A DNA stretch of 64,000 nt from Flagellimonas profundi (lineage in GTDB: Bacteria > Bacteroidota > Bacteroidia > Flavobacteriales > Flavobacteriaceae), in NCBI RefSeq assembly GCF_017313275.1, contig NZ_JAFLNM010000002.1:606455-670454 (forward strand). Direction: 5' to 3'. Positions 1-8,650 of the stretch are shown one piece after another. Every line of letters begins with the position of its first letter. Position 1 is the first letter of the stretch. The position numbers were made by a program, and so were the translations under genes. Below the pieces are notes generated by a model, which was not told where the DNA came from, made no database searches, and saw only the letters and a program-made list of their open reading frames with translations.

Positions 1-561
1 AGTTTAGATGATGACGATGCCAATGATGATGTTTCCGACGACGTTTCTACTCTTACGGTGGATGATGAAGATGCATTGTTGTTTATGCTGGAAGAGGAGA
101 AATTGGCCAGGGACACCTATAAGTTTTTGAACGAATACTGGGGCATGGTCCAATTTGAGAACATTATGCAAAGTGAACAATCCCATATGGATGCCGTGGA
201 AACCTTATTGGTTGCCTACGATATTGAATATGACATATTGGAAGATGGCGTGTTCGAGAATGAGGACCTCCAGAACTGGTACGACACATTTGTTCAAGAT
301 GGAATAGTTGATGAGGTAGCGGCGCTAACGGTAGGTGCTACCATTGAAGATTTGGACATTGTTGACCTGGAAGAACATATAAAGGCCACCTCCAATACAG
401 ACATTGCAGATGTGTTTTCAAGTTTGCAGTGTGGTTCTCGAAACCACTTGAGAAGTTTTGTTCAGAGCATCGAAAACCTTGGGGAGACCTATACCCCACA
501 ATTTCTTACCCAAGAAGAATATGAGACAATTTTGGATGGTTCGCACGAACAGTGCAATTGA
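1..561 (+). CDS. DUF2202 ferritin-like protein, 5' end cut by window edge
   Basis: The reading frame is open from base 1 to the TGA/TAA-side stop at 561, so the start lies outside the window; a GTG at 58 is available but the acidic Asp-rich stretch before it is in frame and probably belongs to the protein. The body has the DUF2202 pattern: a Glu-rich helix (EEEKLARDTY) near the visible N terminus, then a second helix with QSEQSHMDAV, and a C-terminal NHLRSFV helix. Family members are predicted four-helix ferritin-like proteins with a possible di-metal site; the E and H residues in these helices fit that. The biochemical role is not established. A terminator-like hairpin follows at 657-709. 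Confidence 0.85.
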   Translation, partial: SLDDDDANDDVSDDVSTLTVDDEDALLFMLEEEKLARDTYKFLNEYWGMVQFENIMQSEQSHMDAVETLLVAYDIEYDILEDGVFENEDLQNWYDTFVQDGIVDEVAALTVGATIEDLDIVDLEEHIKATSNTDIADVFSSLQCGSRNHLRSFVQSIENLGETYTPQFLTQEEYETILDGSHEQCN

Positions 562-656
562 ATCCGATAGCATATTACAATAATCAAAGTCTATTTTGCC
601 GTATCGAGGGCTACATGATATAAATGCTTAAGCCCTGATTTTCATCATTGTTCAAT

Positions 657-709
657 ACCTCAATACAGATTTATTTTGTAAAGATTTCTCTGTATTGAGG
701 TTTTCTTTT
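657..709 (+). terminator. Intrinsic terminator after DUF2202 gene
   Basis: Eleven-base perfect inverted arms (CCTCAATACAG at 658-668 and CTGTATTGAGG at 690-700) enclose a 21-base loop and are followed by TTTTCTTTT. It ends transcription about 100 bases after the upstream gene and separates it from the efflux operon. Confidence 0.7.
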
Positions 710-721
710 ATGCAATTTGCT

Positions 722-739
722 CAGTAACACAGGTTACTG
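722..739 (+). promoter_or_regulatory. Palindromic operator candidate of the efflux operon
   Basis: CAGTAAC (722-728), spacer ACAG, GTTACTG (733-739) is a perfect 7-4-7 inverted repeat. It ends 20 bases before an exact TAnnTTTG box, so it lies on the expected -33 element and would block transcription when bound. Palindromes of this size suit TetR-like dimers, which often control RND pumps, but no such regulator is next to it; the binding protein is unknown. Confidence 0.5.
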
Positions 740-759
740 TGAGGGTATATTAACAAATC

Positions 760-767
760 TATTTTTG
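760..767 (+). promoter_or_regulatory. Bacteroidota -7 promoter box for the RND efflux operon
   Basis: TATTTTTG matches the Bacteroidota TAnnTTTG element exactly and lies 19 bases before the TolC-family start codon at 787. The 5' leader would therefore be very short. The -33 position is occupied by the palindrome at 722-739 and no clear TTTG is present there. Confidence 0.5.
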
Positions 768-786
768 GCACAAATTAATTAGGTAT

Positions 787-2091
787 ATGAAACGATTGTT
801 TGTTTTAATAATATTCTTTTATACACAGGCACAGATATTTGCCCAAGATCATGTAAAGATTTCTTTACAGGATGTCTTGATGAGGGTACAAGAGTCCAAC
901 GCAAGTATAAAGGTGTCGGAGCAAGAGGCCAAGATGGCCAAATACGACTATAGGTTCTCCAACTCCATCTTTTTGCCACAGATCTCTGTTTCACATACAG
1001 GAATGGCAACAACAAACCCTTTGATGGCCTTCGGTTCCAAACTCAACCAAGAGATTCTGACCCAGGCAGACTTCAATCCTGATTTGTTGAACGATCCCGA
1101 TCAGATCGAGAACTATGCCACAAAAGTTTCCGTGGAACAGCCTTTGATCAATTTGGATGGGTTTTATCAGCGTAAAGCTGCCAAAACCACTATGGAGGCC
1201 AAAGAGCTTCAAGCCATGCGAACTAGGGACTATCTTGATTTTGAAGCACAGAAAGCCTATGGACAATTGCAATTGGCACATAGAGCAGTGTCGGTACTTC
1301 AAAAAGCATACGATGCCGCAAATGCAAACTTGAACATGGCACAAAACAGCTTTGATCAAGGATTGCTTCAAAAAGCGGATTTGTTGGAAGTGAAAGTTCG
1401 GGTTACCGAGGTTTCCGATCAATTGAAAACAGCCAAGAGCAATGTGAAAAACGCATCGGACTATTTGGCTTTTTTAATGAACGAACAGGGAGATGTGGTT
1501 TACGAACCAACCGAAGATTTAGTACCGGATAATCTTGGTGGAACAGTAGAAGGTTCCCTGGAAAACAGAGCGGATGTAAAAGCCATGGATTTGGTTTCTG
1601 AGGCCTACAAAGCCAATATGCGAGCCGATAATATGACCTTTTTACCAAGACTCAATGCATTTGCCAGTTACGAAATGTACGATGATCAGATCTTTCAGGC
1701 CGATGCAAAAGGATACATTATTGGGGCAAGTTTAAGCTGGGATGTTTTTAAAGGTTCTCAACGATTTGCCAAAGCAGGAAAGAGCAAAACAAGTTATGAA
1801 AAAGCGAAACAAGAATACGAACAGTACATTGCCAAAAGTACTATGGAGCTACAACGCACCAAACGGATGGTCGAAGATGCGAAAAGCAGGCTCCAGACCT
1901 CAAAATTGGCTATGGAGCAATCTGAAGAATCACTGAGGATTCGTACCAACCGATTTAAGGAAGGCTTGGAAAAAACAACCGATTTATTAATGGCCGAAGC
2001 TACCTATGCCGAAAAGCAATTGGCATATTATCAAACCATTTTTGAATACAATCAAGCACAATCCTTACTAACATTTTTAACCAAAGAATAA
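787..2091 (+). CDS. TolC family outer-membrane efflux channel
   Basis: The 434-residue protein begins with a signal peptide (hydrophobic stretch ending IFAQD near residue 20) and continues with the long coiled helices and Ala/Gln/Asn-rich repeats of the OEP family, with the two structural repeats typical of TolC trimers. It would form the outer-membrane exit duct of the tripartite pump whose adaptor and permease are encoded 7 and 1112 bases downstream of its stop. The ATG at 787 is chosen because it gives an intact signal peptide and lies just behind the promoter. The substrate of the pump cannot be read from the sequence. Confidence 0.93.
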   Translation: MKRLFVLIIFFYTQAQIFAQDHVKISLQDVLMRVQESNASIKVSEQEAKMAKYDYRFSNSIFLPQISVSHTGMATTNPLMAFGSKLNQEILTQADFNPDLLNDPDQIENYATKVSVEQPLINLDGFYQRKAAKTTMEAKELQAMRTRDYLDFEAQKAYGQLQLAHRAVSVLQKAYDAANANLNMAQNSFDQGLLQKADLLEVKVRVTEVSDQLKTAKSNVKNASDYLAFLMNEQGDVVYEPTEDLVPDNLGGTVEGSLENRADVKAMDLVSEAYKANMRADNMTFLPRLNAFASYEMYDDQIFQADAKGYIIGASLSWDVFKGSQRFAKAGKSKTSYEKAKQEYEQYIAKSTMELQRTKRMVEDAKSRLQTSKLAMEQSEESLRIRTNRFKEGLEKTTDLLMAEATYAEKQLAYYQTIFEYNQAQSLLTFLTKE

Positions 2092-2098
2092 TTGCAAG

Positions 2099-3187
2099 AT
2101 GAAAAACACTACGATATATAAAAGCTTCATAATAACCATATCCTTGGGATTGGTCCTAATGGGATGTGGCAGTGACGAAAAACAGACTGCGGACAACAGG
2201 GAAGCAGTTCCGGTAACCGTTGCCGATGTAGATATGGGCGATAGTTCCACCATTTTGGCAGGAAGTGGTCAAATAAAAGCCGTGAACAGTGCCACATTGA
2301 GCACTCGAATGATGGGCTATGTAGAGTCCCTGCCTGTAAAAATTGGTCAAAAAGTAAATAAAGGGGATTTGCTGATCTCTATCAACAATGTAGACCTACG
2401 AGCCAAAAAAGCACAAGTGGAAGCATCCATTACCGAGGCACAGGTGGCTTTTAACAATGCCAAGAAAGATTATGAAAGGTTCCAGAACCTTTTCAATGAA
2501 AACAGTGCTTCACAAAAGGAGTTGGATGATATGACTGCTCGCTACGAAATGGCAAAGGCCAGATTGGAAGCTGCGAACCAAATGAAGAACGAGGTAAACT
2601 CCCAATTTGCCTATGCGAATATTAGATCACCCTTCAGTGGGGTTGTGACCAATACTTACATTGATGAGGGTGATATGGCCAACCCTGGTGTTCCATTGGT
2701 GTCCGTAGAGTCACCTAGTGGATTTGAGGTAGTGGCCAAAGTAGCTGAGAACAACATCTCTGGTGTAGCGGTGGGAACCAAAGCCCACATTATGGTAAAG
2801 GCATTGGATACCACGATTACAGGTAAAGTATCAGAATTAAGTGTTTCGGCACAGCACACGGGTGGACAATATTTGATGAAGGTTTTATTGGACAAAACAG
2901 AAGCCAATATTTTGTCAGGCATGTATGCAACCGTTAGGCTGGAGGCAGATGATCAAGGCAATGGCAAAACAGTTGTTACCATTCCGTCCAAAGCCTTGGT
3001 GCATAAAGGTCAGCTAACAGGTGTGTACACTCTAGGACAGGATAATGTTGCCCTTTTACGCTGGTTGCGATTGGGCGAGAATTATGGAGAAGAAGTAGAA
3101 GTATTGTCCGGCTTGTCCAAAGGAGATCAGTATATCGTTTCAGCCGAAGGAAAGCTTTACAACGGAGCCAAAGTAACCATTCAATAA
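2099..3187 (+). CDS. RND efflux periplasmic adaptor (membrane fusion protein), lipoprotein
   Basis: A 362-residue HlyD/AcrA-type adaptor. The N terminus has a hydrophobic segment and a lipobox (VLMGC, Cys23), so it should be lipid-anchored. A half-lipoyl motif (VKIGQKVNKGD, around residues 80-90), a coiled-coil hairpin (about 100-165), the second lipoyl half (IRSPFSGVV, near 175) and beta-barrel and membrane-proximal domains follow in the usual order. It bridges the TolC-like channel and the RND permease across the periplasm. The gene starts 7 bases after the TolC-family stop and is followed 16 bases later by the permease, so the three are surely cotranscribed. Confidence 0.93.
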   Translation: MKNTTIYKSFIITISLGLVLMGCGSDEKQTADNREAVPVTVADVDMGDSSTILAGSGQIKAVNSATLSTRMMGYVESLPVKIGQKVNKGDLLISINNVDLRAKKAQVEASITEAQVAFNNAKKDYERFQNLFNENSASQKELDDMTARYEMAKARLEAANQMKNEVNSQFAYANIRSPFSGVVTNTYIDEGDMANPGVPLVSVESPSGFEVVAKVAENNISGVAVGTKAHIMVKALDTTITGKVSELSVSAQHTGGQYLMKVLLDKTEANILSGMYATVRLEADDQGNGKTVVTIPSKALVHKGQLTGVYTLGQDNVALLRWLRLGENYGEEVEVLSGLSKGDQYIVSAEGKLYNGAKVTIQ

Positions 3188-3203
3188 CCTAAAAAAGGTA
3201 CTA

Positions 3204-6200
3204 ATGAAAGACGGACTTGCAGGAAAAATAGCCAAAGGGTTTATGGGTTCCAAACTTACGGTACTCCTTATGATCGTATTTATGGTCATAGGGGTGTACA
3301 GTTCTTTTCTTATCCCAAGGGAAGAGGAGCCTCAGATAGATGTGCCCATGGCAGATTTGTTTGTGGGGTACCCTGGTGCCAGCCCAACGGAGGTGGAATC
3401 CAGGATTACCAAACCACTGGAAAAAATAATATCGAACATTAAAGGCGTGGAGTATGTGTACACCACTTCTATGCAAGAGCAGGGAATGGCCATTGTACAA
3501 TTCTATGTAGGTGAGGATATCGAAAGATCTTTGGTGCGTTTGTACGATGAAATCAACAAACACATGGATCAAATGCCGGAAGGTGTTACCATGCCCTTGG
3601 TAAAAACCCGTGCCATTGATGATGTGCCCATGCTTGCTCTTACGCTTTGGAGTGATGAATACGATGATTTTCAATTAAGAAGGATTTCTGGTGAATTGAT
3701 CAACGAGATCGAAAAGGTAAACGGAGTCTCGATCACCAAAAAAATCGGAGGACGAAACCGTCAGCTAAGGGTTGTCGTGGACAAGGATAAAATGGCCGAA
3801 TCCGGAATCGATATGTTGGCCGTGGCCCAAATGATCAAGGCCAACAACCAGCAGATGGATGCCGGTAATTTTCTTTCCAATGATACGGAGTTCCACATCA
3901 GTACAGGCAACTTTTTGGAAACAAAAGAAGATCTCGAAAACCTGATTGTGGGCACCAAACAGGGTCAGCCCATTTACTTGAAACAAGTGGCAACGGTTTT
4001 GGATGGTCCGGAACTTCCTAAAAACTATGTTTCCCTTGGATTTGGTGCTGCTAGCGAAAAAGCGGAAACCTATAAATCGGAATATCCAGCTGTAACCATT
4101 TCCATCGCCAAAAGAAAAGGAGCAGATGCCATGAAGATTGCGGATGTGGTGTTGGAAAAAGTAGATCATCTCAAATCAACTCTTATTCCAGATGAAGTAA
4201 AGGTCGAGGTAACCCGAAACTACGGGCAAACCGCATCGCAAAAAGTATCGGAGTTATTGATGCACTTGATCGGTGCGATCATCGCCGTGACTTTTGTGGT
4301 AATGTTGGCCATGGGATGGAGAGGTGGATTGGTAGTGTTCCTATCTGTACCGATCACATTTGCATTGACCTTGCTTAGTTATTATATGCTCGATTACACT
4401 TTGAACCGGATTACTTTGTTTGCATTGGTTTTTGTAACGGGTATCGTGGTGGACGACTCCATCATCATCGCGGAGAACATGCACCGCCACTTTAAGATGA
4501 AACGCTTGCCGTTCAAAGACGCAGCGATTTACGCTATTAATGAAGTAGGGAACCCGACCATTTTGGCCACCTTTACGGTTATTGCATCCGTATTGCCCAT
4601 GGCATTTGTATCCGGTTTGATGGGACCCTATATGTCGCCCATGCCGATTGGTGCTTCAATTGCCATGTTGTTGTCGTTGTTCGTCGCATTGACCATTACT
4701 CCTTATTTGGGATATATTTTCCTTAGGGAGAAGGATAAAAAGAAGAAAAAGGAAAAAGAAGCAGTCGAAATACAGGACACTTTTATTTACAAAGCCTATG
4801 CACGATTTGAACAGCCTTTAATAGAGAGTAAGAAAAAAAGATGGATGTTCTTGGGAATTACCTTCTTCTTGTTGATTGCTTCTGTGGCTATGTTCTTTAC
4901 AAAATCGGTAGCGGTAAAAATGCTTCCTTTTGATAACAAAAATGAGTTCCAGGTAGTGATTGACCTTCCCGAAGGAACCACTTTGGAGCGGACTTCTGCA
5001 GTAACCAAGGAAATAGGGGCATATTTGTCCACGCGACCCGAAGTGGTCAACTATCAGAGTTATGTGGGCACATCCGCACCGATAACCTTCAATGGTTTGG
5101 TAAGGCACTACGATCTACGTGGCGGTAGCAATATGGCCGACATTCAGGTCAACCTTGTGGATAAGCACGATAGAAGCGTGCAGAGTCATGATATTGCCAA
5201 ATTGTTCAGACCAAAAATCCAAGAGTTGGGTAAAAAGTACAATGCGAACATCAAGGTTGTTGAGGTGCCACCGGGACCTCCTGTATTGTCTACCATTGTT
5301 GCCGAAGTCTATGGCCCGGATTATGACAAACAAATAGAACTCGCCGATAAGATAAAGGGCATTTTGAACAACACCAACGATGTCGTGGATGTGGACTGGA
5401 TGGTGGAGGATGATCAAGTGGAATATGATTTTGTGATCGACAAGGAAAAAGCCATGCTTTATGGAGTAACCCCACAACAGATTGTTCAAGTGATGGCCAT
5501 GGCTTTCAGGGAAAGGCCCGTATCCCATATTTATCACGAAGATGCTTTTGACCAAATCGGAATTGTTTTGTCCATAAGTGAAAAGGACAAATCATCCTTG
5601 GATCAAATCAAACAATTGAAAATAACATCCCAACAAGGGAATATGGTATCTGTAGGAGACCTGGTTCAAGTAAAAGAGGGGACCAAGGCCAAGAGCATCT
5701 ACAGAAAAAACCAGAAACGAGTGGTGTATGTCATGTCCGACATGGCCGGTGAACTCGAAAGCCCCGTGTACGCCATTTTGGGTATGACCGATAAGTTGGA
5801 CCAATTGGAGCTTCCAAAAGGATATTCCATTAATGAACTCTATATGGAACAGCCTCAATTTGAAGATGACTATACCGTAAAATGGGATGGGGAATGGCAG
5901 ATAACCCTTGAAGTGTTCCGAGATTTGGGAATTGCCTTTTTGGGTGTTATCGTGATCATATACATGCTTATTGTAGGCTGGTTCCAGAACTTTAAGGCAC
6001 CTATGGTGATGATGGTGGCCATACCATTGTCGTTGATCGGCATTGTGCTGGGGCATTGGTTGCTCGGAGCCTTCTTTACCGCGACTTCTTTTATCGGTAT
6101 GATTGCCTTGGCAGGTATTATGGTGCGGAACTCGGTATTGTTGATTGACTTTGTCAATTTGAGGTTAAAAGAAGACATTCCTTTAAAACAAGCCGTGATC

Positions 6201-6398
6201 GAAGCGGGTGCAGTGCGTACCACGCCCATTTTATTGACTGCGGGGACCGTGGTTATCGGAGCTTTTGTGATTTTGTTCGACCCTATTTTCCAGGGGTTGG
6301 CCATATCACTTATGGGAGGAACCATTGTGTCCACTGTTTTGACACTATTGGTAGTCCCATTGGTTTATTATATGATTGAACGTAAAAATTACAACTAA
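3204..6398 (+). CDS. RND-family efflux permease (AcrB-like)
   Basis: The 1064-residue length is normal for RND pumps. TM1 begins near residue 18; the first large periplasmic domain follows, then the TM2-6 bundle with the proton-relay motif GIVVDDSIIIAEN in TM4, a Lys-rich cytoplasmic loop (near residue 515), and a mirrored second half with TM7-12 (GMIALAGIMVRNSVLLID). Both halves are intact. It drives proton-coupled export through the adaptor and TolC partner encoded upstream. The double Asp marks an active pump; drug versus metal specificity is not decided by what I can see, although the PII-like neighbour is more typical of heavy-metal RND loci. Confidence 0.94.
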   Translation: MKDGLAGKIAKGFMGSKLTVLLMIVFMVIGVYSSFLIPREEEPQIDVPMADLFVGYPGASPTEVESRITKPLEKIISNIKGVEYVYTTSMQEQGMAIVQFYVGEDIERSLVRLYDEINKHMDQMPEGVTMPLVKTRAIDDVPMLALTLWSDEYDDFQLRRISGELINEIEKVNGVSITKKIGGRNRQLRVVVDKDKMAESGIDMLAVAQMIKANNQQMDAGNFLSNDTEFHISTGNFLETKEDLENLIVGTKQGQPIYLKQVATVLDGPELPKNYVSLGFGAASEKAETYKSEYPAVTISIAKRKGADAMKIADVVLEKVDHLKSTLIPDEVKVEVTRNYGQTASQKVSELLMHLIGAIIAVTFVVMLAMGWRGGLVVFLSVPITFALTLLSYYMLDYTLNRITLFALVFVTGIVVDDSIIIAENMHRHFKMKRLPFKDAAIYAINEVGNPTILATFTVIASVLPMAFVSGLMGPYMSPMPIGASIAMLLSLFVALTITPYLGYIFLREKDKKKKKEKEAVEIQDTFIYKAYARFEQPLIESKKKRWMFLGITFFLLIASVAMFFTKSVAVKMLPFDNKNEFQVVIDLPEGTTLERTSAVTKEIGAYLSTRPEVVNYQSYVGTSAPITFNGLVRHYDLRGGSNMADIQVNLVDKHDRSVQSHDIAKLFRPKIQELGKKYNANIKVVEVPPGPPVLSTIVAEVYGPDYDKQIELADKIKGILNNTNDVVDVDWMVEDDQVEYDFVIDKEKAMLYGVTPQQIVQVMAMAFRERPVSHIYHEDAFDQIGIVLSISEKDKSSLDQIKQLKITSQQGNMVSVGDLVQVKEGTKAKSIYRKNQKRVVYVMSDMAGELESPVYAILGMTDKLDQLELPKGYSINELYMEQPQFEDDYTVKWDGEWQITLEVFRDLGIAFLGVIVIIYMLIVGWFQNFKAPMVMMVAIPLSLIGIVLGHWLLGAFFTATSFIGMIALAGIMVRNSVLLIDFVNLRLKEDIPLKQAVIEAGAVRTTPILLTAGTVVIGAFVILFDPIFQGLAISLMGGTIVSTVLTLLVVPLVYYMIERKNYN

Positions 6399-6399
6399 C

Positions 6400-6705
6400 A
6401 TGAAAATGATCATTGTTACCACAGTTGAGGAATATAAAAGCGAGGTCTTTAAGTTGTTTAAAAAGGCCGGCGTTGAAAGCTTTAGTGAATCCGATATTGA
6501 TGGCTACAAAAGTGCTGCGCCACTAATGTACACAAGCAGTTGGTTTCCCAGTGAAAAGGGAGGAGCGGCATCAAATATGTTTTTCTCCTTCACCGAAGAA
6601 GAAAAAGTAACCGAATTGTTTGCACTGATCAAGCAATTCAATACAGAAAGTGAAACAACAAACCCTATTAGGGCAGTAGAAATTCCAATTCAAAGAACCG
6701 TATAA
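6400..6705 (+). CDS. Small PII-like (GlnB/CutA fold) protein in the RND operon
   Basis: A 101-residue protein whose ATG lies one base after the RND stop; an in-frame TTG 24 bases upstream would overlap the pump gene and is less likely. The short beta-strand start (MKMIIVTTVEE), helix, a Gly/Ser/Ala-rich loop in the middle and a second beta-alpha unit suggest the ferredoxin-like fold of PII proteins. PII relatives encoded beside heavy-metal RND pumps form a recognised subgroup of the PII superfamily (PII-NG). Assignment rests on size, predicted strand order and context, without an unambiguous signature. Possible role: a ligand- or metal-responsive partner of the pump. Confidence 0.5.
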   Translation: MKMIIVTTVEEYKSEVFKLFKKAGVESFSESDIDGYKSAAPLMYTSSWFPSEKGGAASNMFFSFTEEEKVTELFALIKQFNTESETTNPIRAVEIPIQRTV

Positions 6706-6714
6706 AAATCAAAG

Positions 6715-6918
6715 ATGAGAAATAGAATTGTAAGAGGAGTGGCAGGCACTTTTATCCTGATAAGTTTAGCTTTAGCTATTTATGTGAATATCAACTGGTT
6801 ATGGTTTACCGCTTTTGTCGGGGCCAATCTTTTGCAGTCATCGTTGACCAAGTGGTGTTTACTGGAAGATATCTTGAAAAAATTTGGTATTTCAGATTCT
6901 GAAAAAAATAGTGCTTAA
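6715..6918 (+). CDS. DUF2892 (YgaP-type) inner-membrane protein
   Basis: A 67-residue protein with two hydrophobic helices (about residues 9-26 and 29-45) and the Cys in 'TKWCLLEDIL' near residue 47, the typical DUF2892 layout. In YgaP this domain is fused to a rhodanese; stand-alone copies are commonly linked with sulfur-carrying proteins and YeeE/YedE transporters, which is the case here. It starts 9 bases after the PII-like gene and probably shares its transcript. Confidence 0.8.
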   Translation: MRNRIVRGVAGTFILISLALAIYVNINWLWFTAFVGANLLQSSLTKWCLLEDILKKFGISDSEKNSA

Positions 6919-6990
6919 TACCATGTTTTGGGTTTTATTATTAAGGGATTTTACTTATTTTGAAGGATAATAATTAATTAAAACAAACAA

Positions 6991-7548
6991 ATGATTTATC
7001 AACCTTGGCCCTGGTATGTCGCAGGGCCGCTTATTGCCATTTTGATGGCAATACTGATCCTAATGGGAAAAAAGTTCGGCATGTCCTCAAATCTTGAAAC
7101 CTTCTGTTCTATTGGTGGTGCGGGCAAATTCGTCGATTATTTTAAAATGGATGTCAAATCCAAGCGTTGGAACCTTTTTGTGGTTCTTGGCTCAGCAATT
7201 GGTGGTTTTATCGCCGCTCATTATCTGACGCCAAACCAAGCTGTGGATATTTCACCAAAAACTGTGGAAAGTTTACAGGAACTTGGCTTTGAAAGTGCGG
7301 GTACCGCCTATTTACCGACTGAACTGTTCAGTATGGAGGCGTTATCCGAACCCAAGGTCTGGATTATCCTGTTGGCAGCCGGATTCTTGGTTGGATTCGG
7401 TACACGCTATGCATCGGGTTGTACCTCGGGGCATGCTATTTCCGGACTGAGTAATTTGCAGAAACCATCACTGATCGCCGTAATCGGATTCTTTATCGGG
7501 GGACTTGTCATGGTTCATTTGTTGTACCCTATAATTTTTGGATCATGA
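6991..7548 (+). CDS. YeeE/YedE family sulfur transporter, first subunit
   Basis: A 185-residue membrane protein with about four to five helices and the hallmark motif RYASGCTSGHAISGLS near residue 145. The Cys in this motif is part of the cysteine relay that moves thiosulfate-derived sulfur in YeeE/TsuA. In this organism the transporter is split in two; the second subunit starts inside the last four bases of this gene (ATGA overlap at 7545), implying translational coupling. Expected role: inner-membrane import of a reduced sulfur species. A separate promoter in the 72-base gap after the DUF2892 gene is possible. Confidence 0.87.
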   Translation: MIYQPWPWYVAGPLIAILMAILILMGKKFGMSSNLETFCSIGGAGKFVDYFKMDVKSKRWNLFVVLGSAIGGFIAAHYLTPNQAVDISPKTVESLQELGFESAGTAYLPTELFSMEALSEPKVWIILLAAGFLVGFGTRYASGCTSGHAISGLSNLQKPSLIAVIGFFIGGLVMVHLLYPIIFGS

Positions 7549-7958
7549 AGAATTTGACATTTATTGCCATAGGCACATTTTTTGGAATTGTTCTCTACAA
7601 ATCGGAGGCAGCATCTTGGTTTCGGATTTATGAAATGTTCAAATTCGACTCATTCCATATGTACGGTATCATTGGTTCCGCATTGATTTTAGGAATCATC
7701 TTTGTACAATTGATCAAAAGATCAAAGACAAAATCCTTTTTTGGGGAAGAAATCAAGATTGCAGACAAAGAACCTTCATTTACCAGATACATCCTTGGAG
7801 GAACCATATTTGGTTTAGGATGGGGATTGGCCGGATCTTGCCCTGGTCCCATCTATATTTTGACCGGTGCGGGCTATTGGCCTATATTGATCGTGCTTGT
7901 AGGATCATTGATCGGCGCCTTTGTATATGGTGCGGTCAGGGGTAAATTACCCCATTAG
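7545..7958 (+). CDS. YeeE/YedE family sulfur transporter, second subunit
   Basis: A 137-residue partner of the preceding gene (DUF6691/YeeE-type half). It has about four membrane helices and ends with the second conserved motif, GLAGSCPGP, carrying the other relay Cys. Together with the upstream subunit it reconstructs a full YeeE-like pore. The start overlaps the preceding stop by four bases. The pair resembles the PmpA/PmpB-type split transporters of other bacteria. Confidence 0.87.
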   Translation: MKNLTFIAIGTFFGIVLYKSEAASWFRIYEMFKFDSFHMYGIIGSALILGIIFVQLIKRSKTKSFFGEEIKIADKEPSFTRYILGGTIFGLGWGLAGSCPGPIYILTGAGYWPILIVLVGSLIGAFVYGAVRGKLPH

Positions 7959-8060
7959 GGTTGACTTAACGGTATATTTGGGTCAAACAACGAAAATGAG
8001 TGGTCGGCTGGATAAAAGCTTATAGCTTTGATGGTCCCAATCTTACTAAATAGTCCCATT

Positions 8061-8471
8061 ATGAAGCTTACCACGCTTATTATAGACGATGACCTGGTGT
8101 CCCAATTTGCGACACGATACTGTATACAACAATCCCATGGTGATTTTAACATAGTTACCTGTTCCAGTGGCGAAGAGGGAATTCAAGCCTGTTTTAGTTC
8201 AGTGGAGGAAAGCGACAGGTTACCGGATATTATTTTTTTAGACCTTGTGATGGACGGGATGAATGGTTGGGAATTCTTGGAAAATCTCAAAAATTTGTTC
8301 AAAGAGCACGAATTGCCAAGTGTATATGTGCTTTCGGCTTTTACCAATTCTTCGGACCGTGCCATTGCCAAGGATCATGGATTGATCGCCGGTTATGTGG
8401 ATAAACCTTTATCACGGTCATATTTGGAGAAAATCCTAAAAAAAGAGGAAAAAAAGCGGACTGTTGGCTAA
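8061..8471 (+). CDS. Single-domain response regulator
   Basis: A 136-residue receiver domain with no output domain. The acidic pocket is Asp9-Asp11, the phosphoacceptor is Asp61 (FLDLVMDGMNG), and Lys115 (VDKPLS) completes the switch. The ATG at 8061 is preferred; an earlier in-frame ATG at 8028 would add eleven residues before the first beta strand that do not fit the fold. The helix after the phosphorylation site is slightly long, as in Rcp1-like receivers. No kinase is adjacent; the nearest is at 35895-37400. Output is presumably by protein-protein contact. Confidence 0.9.
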   Translation: MKLTTLIIDDDLVSQFATRYCIQQSHGDFNIVTCSSGEEGIQACFSSVEESDRLPDIIFLDLVMDGMNGWEFLENLKNLFKEHELPSVYVLSAFTNSSDRAIAKDHGLIAGYVDKPLSRSYLEKILKKEEKKRTVG

Positions 8472-8527
8472 TTGGGAAATCTCTTGGTAGGCTTTCACTT
8501 TGCCATGACTCTAATTTGATTCAAGCG

Positions 8528-8560
8528 CTTGCAATAAGTTTTTAAAAAAACTTATTTTTG
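8528..8560 (+). promoter_or_regulatory. Promoter of tRNA-Arg
   Basis: An exact TAnnTTTG box (TATTTTTG, 8553-8560) lies 18 bases before the tRNA and has a TTG at 8529-8531 at roughly -33 spacing. The same stretch is also self-complementary (AATAAG ... CTTATT around a T/A-rich centre) and could double as terminator for the receiver gene. Confidence 0.5.
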
Positions 8561-8578
8561 CAATCCATTTATGTAGAT

Positions 8579-8650
8579 GGCCCCGTAGTTCAATGGATAG
8601 AATAGAAGTTTCCTAAACTTTAGATGCAAGTTCGATTCTTGCCGGGGCTA
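8579..8650 (+). tRNA. tRNA-Arg (anticodon CCT)
   Basis: The 72 bases fold into a full cloverleaf: acceptor GGCCCCG/CGGGGCT with one G-T pair, D-stem GTTC/GAAT, anticodon stem GAAGT/ACTTT with loop TTCCTAA (anticodon CCT, reads AGG), a 4-base variable loop and T-arm GCAAG-TTCGATT-CTTGC. The discriminator is A at 8650; CCA is not encoded. Fragments of its 3' end recur at 30187-30217, 32585-32602 and in degenerate form near 37620. Confidence 0.95.
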
